From contig UQJE01000062.1 of NCBI GenBank assembly GCA_900541345.1, positions 1 to 14,813 of the forward strand: 14,813 nucleotides of DNA. Reading direction: 5' to 3'. Position 1 is the first letter of the stretch. Each line of letters opens with the position of its first letter. This stretch comes from an uncultured Blautia sp. (lineage in GTDB: Bacteria; Bacillota; Clostridia; Lachnospirales; Lachnospiraceae). This document shows, piece by piece, positions 7,253 to 13,579 of this stretch. A program made the translations under genes and the position numbers. The notes below the pieces were generated by a model, which searched no databases, was not told where the DNA came from, and saw only the letters and a program-made list of their open reading frames with translations.

Positions 7253-8605
7253 ATGGAGGATGGCAGTAGTCTGCCCTTATGGGGCATCATTATTTTATTC
7301 ATGCTGTTTTTACTGAACGGCGTTTTTTACGGATTTGCAGCAGCTGTTCAGAATTTAAGTGAGGGGGAATTACAGAGACGCGCTCTGGAAGGAGACAAAA
7401 AAGCAGTCAAACTTCTCGAGTTTATGAATCATCCGTCTCCGTATGTAAATGCGATTCCTCTCATGGTAATTTCTTCAGGAATCTGCTTTGGTACATTTTT
7501 TGTGCCGTGGGCTGTCCGGGAATTTTATCCCTACATAAAGCATATTCCTGCAATGCTTCTGGTTCTGATTCCAGGAGTGATTCTTCTGGCAGCCCTGGGC
7601 ATTCTTACCTTCCGAAGGATCGGAAGCTTCAGTCCGGAGCGTTTTGCTTACAGATGGCTTGGGATTGTATCATTTTTCTCAAATATTCTTTATCCGGTTA
7701 CTATGTGTATTACCTGGATTGCAAAGCTTGCAGCGAGACCATTTGGCATCACTCTTGATCAGACAATGGAGGCTGTCACAGAGGAGGAGATTATCTCCAT
7801 TGTGGATGAAGCTCATGAACAGGGCGTCATAGAGGAAAATGAGGCGGAAATGATCCAGAATATCATTTCTTTTAATGAGACAGAAGCAAAAGATATTATG
7901 ACGCACAGAAAAAATGTAGTCGCATTTGACGAGGAAATGCTGCTTCAGGAAATGATTGATGAAATGCTTGAGGAAGGAAATTCAAGATATCCTGTCTTCA
8001 GGGAAGACCTTGATAATATCGTAGGAATTGTCAATTACAAAGATGCGTTAAAGTTTATGACAAAAAACCCCTGGGCGAAATTCAAGCCTTTAAAAGAGCT
8101 GCCAGGACTGATACGTACAGCAGCCTTTATTCCGGAGACAAGAGGAATCGGAGACCTGTTCCATACTATGCAGTCAAAGAAACTGCATATGGCAATCGTG
8201 GTAGATGAATACGGGCAGACGGCAGGGCTTGTTTCTATGGAGGATATTCTGGAAGAAATCGTGGGAGAGATTCTTGACGAGTATGATGAAGACGAGGTGA
8301 CAATTCGCACGCAGGTTGACAACAGCGTTATGATAGACGGTCTCGCAAACCTGGAAGATGTGGAGGAGGAACTTGGAGTCGATTTCGGAGACTGTGAGTT
8401 TGAGACGTTAAACGGATACCTGACCTCTCTTCTGGGACATATTCCTACAAAGAAAGACCTGGATAATGAAATTGTTGCAAACGGCTACCGCTTTCAGATC
8501 ATGTCTTTGGGAAATAAGACGATCGGACGGGTGCGTGCCGAAAAAATAAAACAAGAAACAAAAGGAGAAGACAAATGTCAGGACATTCAAAATTCGCAAA
8601 CATAA
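7253..8605 (+). CDS. CNNM (DUF21) transmembrane protein with CBS pair and CorC/HlyC domain
   Basis: A 450-residue inner-membrane protein of the hemolysin C/CorC group, whose characterised relatives export or transport Mg2+ and other divalent cations. The CNNM part (about 1-165) has four hydrophobic segments near 10-31, 68-86, 99-119 and 136-160. Next comes the family signature VTEEEIISIVDEAHEQGVI (175-193) and FNETEAKDIM (207-216). The CBS pair spans about 215-340 and includes SRYPVFRED (244-252), IVGIVNYKD (256-264) and IVVDEYGQTAGLVSMEDI (315-332). The C-terminal CorC/HlyC domain (about 350-430) shows VMIDGLANLEDV (359-370) and TLNGYL (385-390). ATG at 7253 follows AAAGGAG with a rather long 13-base gap. 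The ion carried is not evident. Its 3' end overlaps yebC by 31 bases. Confidence 0.88.
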   Translation: MEDGSSLPLWGIIILFMLFLLNGVFYGFAAAVQNLSEGELQRRALEGDKKAVKLLEFMNHPSPYVNAIPLMVISSGICFGTFFVPWAVREFYPYIKHIPAMLLVLIPGVILLAALGILTFRRIGSFSPERFAYRWLGIVSFFSNILYPVTMCITWIAKLAARPFGITLDQTMEAVTEEEIISIVDEAHEQGVIEENEAEMIQNIISFNETEAKDIMTHRKNVVAFDEEMLLQEMIDEMLEEGNSRYPVFREDLDNIVGIVNYKDALKFMTKNPWAKFKPLKELPGLIRTAAFIPETRGIGDLFHTMQSKKLHMAIVVDEYGQTAGLVSMEDILEEIVGEILDEYDEDEVTIRTQVDNSVMIDGLANLEDVEEELGVDFGDCEFETLNGYLTSLLGHIPTKKDLDNEIVANGYRFQIMSLGNKTIGRVRAEKIKQETKGEDKCQDIQNSQT

Positions 8606-9303
8606 AGCATAAGAAAGAGAAAAATGACGCAAAAAAAGGAAAGATTTTCACAGTGATCGGACGTGAGATCGTAATGGCTGTAAAAGCAGGCGGTCCGGAT
8701 CCGAATAACAACAGCAAGCTTCGCGATGTTATCGCAAAGGCAAAAGCAAACAATATGCCAAACGATACCATTGACCGTGGAATCAAAAAAGCAGCAGGTG
8801 CAGACGCAGCAGACAATTACGAAAAAGCGGTATACGAAGGCTACGGTCCGAATGGAGTGGCTATTATTGTAGAGACTCTGACAGACAATAAAAACCGTAC
8901 TGCAGGTAATGTAAGAAACGCTTTCACAAAAGGAAACGGAAGCATTGGAACACAGGGCTGCGTATCCTTCATGTTTGACCAGAAAGGTCAGATTATCATT
9001 GACAAAGAAGAGTGTGAGATGGATGCGGATGAGCTGATGATGATCGCTCTTGATGCAGGAGCTGAGGACTTTTCTGAGGAAGAGGACAGCTTCGAAGTTC
9101 TTACAGCTCCGGACGATTTCAGTGCAGTAAGAGAGGCTCTGGAAGGGGCAGGTGTTCCGCTTCTCGAGGCACAGGTGGCAATGATTCCGCAGACATATGT
9201 GGAACTTACAGATGAAAAGGCGATCAAAGATCTTCAGAAAACCCTGGATCTTCTTGACGATGATGATGATGTAACAGACGTATGGCATAACTGGGACGAA
9301 TAA
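8575..9303 (+). CDS. yebC: YebC/TACO1-family protein
   Basis: A 242-residue cytosolic protein of full family length. The N-terminus MSGHSKFANIKHKKEKNDAK, then GKIFTVIGREI (22-32), GGPDPNNNSKLRDVIAKAKA (39-58) and MPNDTIDRGIKKAAG (61-75), is unmistakable. The middle holds EGYGPNGVAIIVETLTDNKN (88-107) and ends in an acidic tail. YebC proteins have been described as transcriptional regulators; recent work on relatives points instead to relief of ribosomes stalled on proline-rich stretches. Which applies here cannot be read from sequence. The ribosome site AAGGAG (8562-8567) lies inside the end of the CNNM gene, and the 31-base overlap suggests coupled expression. The hairpin at 9335-9370 lies just downstream. 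Confidence 0.95.
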   Translation: MSGHSKFANIKHKKEKNDAKKGKIFTVIGREIVMAVKAGGPDPNNNSKLRDVIAKAKANNMPNDTIDRGIKKAAGADAADNYEKAVYEGYGPNGVAIIVETLTDNKNRTAGNVRNAFTKGNGSIGTQGCVSFMFDQKGQIIIDKEECEMDADELMMIALDAGAEDFSEEEDSFEVLTAPDDFSAVREALEGAGVPLLEAQVAMIPQTYVELTDEKAIKDLQKTLDLLDDDDDVTDVWHNWDE

Positions 9304-9324
9304 GTTCTGTATGAAAAACAGATT

Positions 9325-9353
9325 TTGACACATAATACCTTCAGGAATAAAAT
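9325..9353 (+). promoter_or_regulatory. Promoter of tepA, embedded in the hairpin upstream of the gene
   Basis: TTGACA (9325-9330), a 17-base spacer (9331-9347) and TAAAAT (9348-9353) match the consensus at eleven of twelve positions. Transcription would start near 9360, within the GGAGG ribosome site region and only about 11 bases before the ATG at 9371. The resulting mRNA would lack the left hairpin arm. The assignment rests on sequence match alone. Confidence 0.6.
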
Positions 9354-9370
9354 TCTTGGAGGTATTTTTT
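9335..9370 (+). terminator. Intrinsic terminator after yebC that also contains the tepA ribosome site
   Basis: ATACCTTCAGGAAT (9335-9348) pairs along its whole length with ATTCTTGGAGGTAT (9352-9365): 14 base pairs, two of them G-U, with an AAA loop. Six T's (9365-9370) follow at once and touch the ATG of tepA at 9371. It has the form of a rho-independent terminator for transcripts arriving from yebC. The right arm contains the tepA Shine-Dalgarno GGAGG (9358-9362), so in a read-through transcript that site would be hidden in the stem. Confidence 0.75.
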
Positions 9371-10087
9371 ATGGAAAAAGAAAAAAATGAAGAGAAGAGA
9401 GCAAAGCGTCTTGAAAATGAGAACGAAGAGAATCAGCAGATACGGGATATGGGGCAGGTTCTTCTTGATAAAAATGAAAAGAAGCACAAAATAGAGCTTC
9501 TCAGTATCATCGGTGAGGTAGAAGGGCATGAATCGGCTCCTGCACAGAGCAAAACCACAAAATATGAGCATGTACTTCCAAAACTTGCCATGATTGAGGA
9601 CGATGAAAATGTGGACGGTCTTCTGATTCTGTTAAATACGGTAGGCGGCGACGTGGAGGCGGGGCTTGCTATTGCAGAGATGATCGCCTCTCTGAGCCTT
9701 CCTACGGTATCTCTCGTTCTTGGAGGAGGCCATTCTATCGGAGTTCCTATGGCAGTGTCAGCGGATTATTCCTTTGTTGTTCCGAGTGCAACTATGGTCA
9801 TTCATCCTGTGCGTTCCAGCGGAATGTTTATCGGAGTGGCTCAGACATATCGGAATATGGAAAAAATTCAGGACAGAATTACCGGGTTTATTTCCAGTCA
9901 TTCCCATACCAGCCAGAAGCGTCTGGAGGAACTGATGCTTGATACCAGTCAGCTTGTAAAAGATGTAGGGACGATGTTGGAGGGAGAAGAAGCAGTAAAA
10001 GAGGGGCTGATTGATGAGGTGGGCGGCATGAAGGAGGCGCTCTCCAAACTTTATGCGCTGATTGAAGAAAAAAACAAAAAAAATTAA
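9371..10087 (+). CDS. tepA: ClpP-like serine peptidase, TepA family
   Basis: 238 residues of the ClpP/crotonase-fold group known in Bacillus as TepA (translocation-enhancing protein). A very charged N-terminal extension (about 1-25, Lys/Glu-rich) precedes the core. The core shows LLILLNTVGGDVEAGLAIAE (84-103), the nucleophile region GGGHSIGVPMAVSADY (118-133) with S122, and VIHPVRSSG (143-151) with H145. D198 near EGEEAVKEGLIDEVG (204-218) is the likely third residue by analogy with ClpP. No signal peptide or membrane segment is seen, so it should act in the cytosol or on the inner membrane face. The ATG at 9371 follows GGAGG by 8 bases; an in-frame TTG at 9356 lies inside that site and is rejected. 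TepA is near an FtsK/SpoIIIE gene in Bacillus and again here. Confidence 0.88.
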   Translation: MEKEKNEEKRAKRLENENEENQQIRDMGQVLLDKNEKKHKIELLSIIGEVEGHESAPAQSKTTKYEHVLPKLAMIEDDENVDGLLILLNTVGGDVEAGLAIAEMIASLSLPTVSLVLGGGHSIGVPMAVSADYSFVVPSATMVIHPVRSSGMFIGVAQTYRNMEKIQDRITGFISSHSHTSQKRLEELMLDTSQLVKDVGTMLEGEEAVKEGLIDEVGGMKEALSKLYALIEEKNKKN

Positions 10088-10096
10088 GTTTCTTAT

Positions 10097-10124
10097 TTGC
10101 TAATTTCCTTTTTTGTGCTATTAT
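10097..10124 (+). promoter_or_regulatory. Promoter of the nfnAB operon
   Basis: TTGCTA (10097-10102), 16 bases and TATTAT (10119-10124), with a TG one base before the -10 box (extended -10, TGC at 10116-10118), form a plausible sigma-A promoter. The leader would be about 65 bases, ending in AGGAGGA before the ATG at 10197. A perfect 8-bp inverted repeat, TTTCTTAT (10089-10096) and ATAAGAAA (10123-10130), brackets it. Confidence 0.55.
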
Positions 10125-10196
10125 AAGAAAGAATGAGTGGGAATGTAATAGACATCTGTTTGGATGCCTGTTAAATATGAATGCCAGGAGGAAATT

Positions 10197-11084
10197 ATGT
10201 ATAAGATACTGAAAGCAGAAAAACTTGCTGCAAACATCTTTCTTATGGACGTAGAAGCTCCGCGCGTGGCAAAACATTGTCTGCCGGGCCAGTTCGTAAT
10301 TGTAAAAATGGACGAAGAAGGAGAGCGTATTCCGCTTACGATCTGCGACTACGATGCAGAAAAGGGAATTGTAACGATCGTATTTCAGCCAATCGGCGCT
10401 TCTACCATGAAGATGGCAGAACTTCAGGCAGGCGATTCCTTCGAGGATTTTGTTGGTCCCCTTGGAAAACCTTCCGAGTTTACAGAAATGGACTTAGATG
10501 AGCTTAAGAAAAAACGTATTGTATTTGTTGCAGGCGGCGTTGGTACAGCTCCTGTTTATCCGCAGGTAAAATGGCTCCATGAGCACGGTATCACAGCAGA
10601 TGCGATTGTCGGAGCAAAAACAAAAGATCTGGTGATTCTGGAAGAGGAAATGAGCAAGGTATGTAACCTTTATGTTACAACAGACGATGGTTCTTATGTA
10701 AGAAAGGGAATGGGTACAGATGTACTTCGTGATCTTGTTCAGAATCAGGGTAAAGAGTATGATGTATGTGTTGCAATCGGACCGATGATCATGATGAAAT
10801 TTGTCTGTCTGCTCACAAAAGAGCTTAATATTCCGACAATCGTCAGCATGAATCCAATCATGGTAGACGGAACCGGTATGTGCGGTGCATGTCGTCTTAT
10901 GGTAGGCGGAGAAGTAAAATTTGCATGTGTGGACGGTCCGGAGTTTGATGGACATCTTGTAGATTTTGATCTTGCTATGAAGAGACAGCAGATGTATAAA
11001 ACAGCAGAAGGCCGTGCAATTTTAAAACAGCAGGAAGGTGACACACATCATGGTGGATGTGGACACTGCGGAGGTGACGAATAA
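10197..11084 (+). CDS. nfnA: NADH-dependent ferredoxin:NADP+ oxidoreductase, small subunit (NfnA/SudB-like)
   Basis: A 295-residue flavoprotein with the ferredoxin-reductase fold. The FAD-binding motif is RIPLTI (44-49) and the pyridine-nucleotide motif VAGGVGTAPVYP (111-122). The C-terminal [2Fe-2S] site appears as DGTGMCGAC (224-232) and KFACVDGPEF (241-250): D224, C229, C232 and C244 fit the one-Asp, three-Cys binding described for NfnA. With NfnB it should form the bifurcating enzyme that couples ferredoxin and NADH to NADP+ reduction. ATG at 10197 sits behind AGGAGGA; an in-frame ATG at 10164 would add eleven residues and lacks a site. The tail ends with HHGGCGHCGGDE, an extra Cys/His cluster. 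Related sulfide dehydrogenase subunits (SudB) look alike, so the exact reaction is inferred. Confidence 0.87.
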   Translation: MYKILKAEKLAANIFLMDVEAPRVAKHCLPGQFVIVKMDEEGERIPLTICDYDAEKGIVTIVFQPIGASTMKMAELQAGDSFEDFVGPLGKPSEFTEMDLDELKKKRIVFVAGGVGTAPVYPQVKWLHEHGITADAIVGAKTKDLVILEEEMSKVCNLYVTTDDGSYVRKGMGTDVLRDLVQNQGKEYDVCVAIGPMIMMKFVCLLTKELNIPTIVSMNPIMVDGTGMCGACRLMVGGEVKFACVDGPEFDGHLVDFDLAMKRQQMYKTAEGRAILKQQEGDTHHGGCGHCGGDE

Positions 11085-12481
11085 TGGGCGATGTATTAAA
11101 GAAAGTACCGGTAAGAGAACAGGCTCCTGAAGTTCGTGCAAAGAACTTTGAAGAGGTTTGTCTTGGATATAACAAAGAAGAAGCAATGGAAGAAGCCGCA
11201 CGCTGCATTAACTGTAAAAATGCAAAATGTGTACAGGGCTGCCCGGTTTCCATTAATATTCCGGCATTTATCCATGAAGTAAAGGAAGGAAATATGGAAG
11301 CAGCTTATCAGGTGATCAGCGAATCCAGCGCACTTCCGGCAGTATGCGGACGTGTATGTCCTCAGGAAAGTCAGTGCGAGGGAAAATGTATCCGCGGCAT
11401 CAAGGGTGAGCCGATTTCTATCGGTAAGCTGGAGCGTTTTGTTGCAGACTGGGCAAAAGAGAACGGAATCAAACCAGCTCCTGCAAAAGAGAAAAATGGT
11501 CATAAAGTCGCAATCATCGGTTCCGGTCCTGCTGGTCTTACCTGTGCGGGCGACCTTGCAAAAATGGGATATGATGTAACAATTTTTGAGGCACTTCACA
11601 AAGCAGGCGGCGTTCTTGTATATGGAATTCCGGAATTCCGTCTTCCAAAGGACAAGGTTGTTGCAGAAGAAGTAGAAAATGTAAAATCTCTTGGCGTTAA
11701 AATTGAAACAAATGTTATTATTGGAAAATCCGTAACTATCGATGAGCTTCTGGAAGAAGAAGGCTTTGAGGCTGTATTTATCGGTTCCGGTGCCGGCCTT
11801 CCGATGTTTATGGGAATTCCGGGAGAGCAGGCAAATGGTGTATTCTCTGCCAATGAGTATCTGACACGAAATAATCTTATGAAAGCATTCCGTGAAGATT
11901 ACGATACTCCGATTTTCCACGGCAAAAAAGTTGCAGTTGTAGGTGGCGGAAACGTAGCAATGGACGCTGCAAGAACAGCGCTTCGTCTTGGTGCAGAGGT
12001 ACATATTATTTACCGTCGTTCTGAAGCTGAGCTTCCGGCACGAGTAGAGGAAGTTCATCATGCAAAAGAAGAGGGCGTTATCTTCGACCTTCTTACAAAT
12101 CCTGTAGAGATTCTCACAGACGAAAACGACTGGGTAACAGGAATCAAATGTGTGCGTATGGAACTTGGTGAGCCAGACGCTTCCGGAAGAAGACGTCCTG
12201 TAGAAATTGCGGGATCTGAGTTTGAGATTGAGGTTGATACCGTAATTATGTCCCTTGGAACTTCCCCAAATCCGCTGATTTCTTCTACTACAATTGGTCT
12301 TGACATCAATAAGAGAAAATGTATTATCGCTGATGAAGAGACAGGCAAAACATCAAAAGAAGGCGTTTATGCCGGCGGTGATGCTGTTACAGGTGCGGCA
12401 ACTGTAATTCTTGCTATGGGAGCAGGAAAAGCAGGGGCTAAGGGTATTGATGAGTTTATTAAAAACAAATACGCGAAATAA
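11084..12481 (+). CDS. nfnB: NADH-dependent ferredoxin:NADP+ oxidoreductase, large subunit (NfnB; GltD-like)
   Basis: 465 residues, homologous to the glutamate synthase small subunit. An N-terminal iron-sulfur domain (about 1-125) carries eight cysteines in two groups: C41, C44, C49, C53 (CINCKNAKCVQGCPV) and C88, C92, C98, C102 (CGRVCPQESQCEGKC), consistent with two [4Fe-4S] clusters. Two dinucleotide-binding folds follow: GSGPAGLTCAG (146-156) for FAD and GGGNVAMDAARTALRLGAEV (287-306) for NAD(P)H, then YRRSEAELPAR (310-320). The FAD closing motif GVYAGGDAVTGAATVILAMG is near the end. Its ATG overlaps the nfnA stop (TAATG), so the subunits should be made together. Such genes are often labelled gltA or gltD; the absence of a glutamate synthase large subunit and the paired NfnA favour NfnB. 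Confidence 0.9.
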   Translation: MGDVLKKVPVREQAPEVRAKNFEEVCLGYNKEEAMEEAARCINCKNAKCVQGCPVSINIPAFIHEVKEGNMEAAYQVISESSALPAVCGRVCPQESQCEGKCIRGIKGEPISIGKLERFVADWAKENGIKPAPAKEKNGHKVAIIGSGPAGLTCAGDLAKMGYDVTIFEALHKAGGVLVYGIPEFRLPKDKVVAEEVENVKSLGVKIETNVIIGKSVTIDELLEEEGFEAVFIGSGAGLPMFMGIPGEQANGVFSANEYLTRNNLMKAFREDYDTPIFHGKKVAVVGGGNVAMDAARTALRLGAEVHIIYRRSEAELPARVEEVHHAKEEGVIFDLLTNPVEILTDENDWVTGIKCVRMELGEPDASGRRRPVEIAGSEFEIEVDTVIMSLGTSPNPLISSTTIGLDINKRKCIIADEETGKTSKEGVYAGGDAVTGAATVILAMGAGKAGAKGIDEFIKNKYAK

Positions 12482-12500
12482 ATAAAAAGTAATATAAAAA

Positions 12501-12530
12501 ACGGAGTTTCCTAGATGGAGCTCCGTTTTT
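12501..12530 (+). terminator. Intrinsic terminator of nfnAB
   Basis: ACGGAGTTTC (12501-12510) pairs with GGAGCTCCGT (12517-12526) over ten pairs, two of them G-U, around the loop CTAGAT. The stem is preceded by a run of A and followed by TTTTT (12526-12530). It stands about 20 bases after the nfnB stop. Confidence 0.88.
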
Positions 12531-12536
12531 CTCTTA

Positions 12537-12565
12537 TTGTGTCCCGGGCTTTCCTATGCTATAAT
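12537..12565 (+). promoter_or_regulatory. Extended -10 promoter of uppP
   Basis: A perfect TATAAT (12560-12565) is preceded by TGC (12557-12559), making an extended -10 element. The -35 at a 17-base spacing is only TTGTGT (12537-12542), as is common with extended -10 promoters. The leader of about 50 bases ends with AAAGGGAG before the ATG at 12623. No separate promoter is obvious before the next gene. Confidence 0.65.
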
Positions 12566-12622
12566 AGAAGACTAAGGGTAGGGGAAATCCTTCCATAAAG
12601 TATCAGGGAAAAGGGAGTACAT

Positions 12623-13498
12623 ATGGCAGCATTATACGCAATTTTATTAGGAATTTTACAGGGTATTACAGAGTTTTTGCCGGTGAGCAGCTTTGGACAT
12701 ACAAGCCTGATAGAAAATCTTCTGGGAATGGGACATGAGGGGGGGATTCTTTTTGAGACGCTTCTTCATGTGGGAACACTGGGTGCAGTGTTCTCCGTTT
12801 TTCATAAGGATTTGAAGCGAATTTGGATTGAGCTCGTGGGTATGGTCATGGATATAGTGGGAAATGTATATCTTTTTATCCACAACAAACGGACAGGCGA
12901 ATCTCTTCATTATGCAAAAATTGTAAAAGGAACGTACAGGAGACTGACTGCGCTTCTTGTGGTATCCTTTATCCCCACGGCAGTGCTTGGATATACAGCA
13001 AGAAGACTTGTGCAGCGCACTGCGCTTTCTCCTGTTGTGCCGGGGATTTTTCTTCTTTTAACGGGAGTATGGCTTCTTGTGGTAGATTTGAGTAGGGCAG
13101 GAGGAAATAAAACACCAAAAGACTGCGGTTATGAAGACGCTATGTGGATTGGAATCTGTCAGGGTCTTTCTGTTTTCCCGGGTCTTTCAAGATGTGGTCT
13201 TACAATAGGCGCAGCACTTTTCTGCGGATTCAGCCGTAAATTTGCAGTGAAATATTCATTCTTGGTATCTGCTCCTGCAATTATTGGTGCATTTTTCGTG
13301 GAAGTGCCTCAGTTTGCAGCTGAGAGTATGAGTGTAGGGACAGGAGCTGTGTATATTCTCGGAATGGCAGCTTCTGCAGTAACCGGATATTTTTTTATTC
13401 GTTTTCTTTTAAGGATTACGCAGACACTTCCATTTAAATATTTTGCATTTTACTGTTTTTTAGCCGGAATTGTGGGAATTGCATTAAACTTTGGATAA
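12623..13498 (+). CDS. uppP: Undecaprenyl-diphosphate phosphatase (UppP/BacA)
   Basis: A 291-residue polytopic membrane enzyme that removes one phosphate from undecaprenyl diphosphate so that the lipid carrier can be reused in wall synthesis; the family also gives bacitracin tolerance. The first signature is LQGITEFLPVSSFGH (12-26), with E17 and H26. The second is FPGLSRCGLTIGAALFCGFS (185-204), with R190. Several hydrophobic helices fill the rest (about 108-126, 139-155, 209-229, 242-262, 272-290). Both signatures differ slightly from the usual SSSGH and SRSG: F24 and C191 replace serines. The polar stretch at about 80-105 is a long loop between helices. Length is near the upper end for the family. 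Its stop is 81 bases before the next start. Confidence 0.92.
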   Translation: MAALYAILLGILQGITEFLPVSSFGHTSLIENLLGMGHEGGILFETLLHVGTLGAVFSVFHKDLKRIWIELVGMVMDIVGNVYLFIHNKRTGESLHYAKIVKGTYRRLTALLVVSFIPTAVLGYTARRLVQRTALSPVVPGIFLLLTGVWLLVVDLSRAGGNKTPKDCGYEDAMWIGICQGLSVFPGLSRCGLTIGAALFCGFSRKFAVKYSFLVSAPAIIGAFFVEVPQFAAESMSVGTGAVYILGMAASAVTGYFFIRFLLRITQTLPFKYFAFYCFLAGIVGIALNFG

Positions 13499-13579
13499 TG
13501 ATTGCAGTAAATACTTACGATAAATCTGTCTCTATGGCAGAAAGACATAATTCTATTTTCAGGGAGGGAAGCTTTTCAT

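Noticed and set aside
8587..9333. 248-residue minus-strand frame opposite yebC
   Set aside because: Antisense shadow of a well-conserved gene; composition (many Cys, Ile, Phe, Val) and lack of a ribosome site argue against a gene.
10165..10196. Rex-like site in the nfnAB leader (TGTTAAATAT)
   Set aside because: Only the left half resembles the Rex consensus; there is no matching right half, and the site is far downstream of the promoter.
11096..12061. 321-residue minus-strand frame
   Set aside because: It lies wholly antisense to nfnB, is rich in Cys, Phe, Tyr and Asn as expected of a complement of biased codons, and has no domain I recognise.
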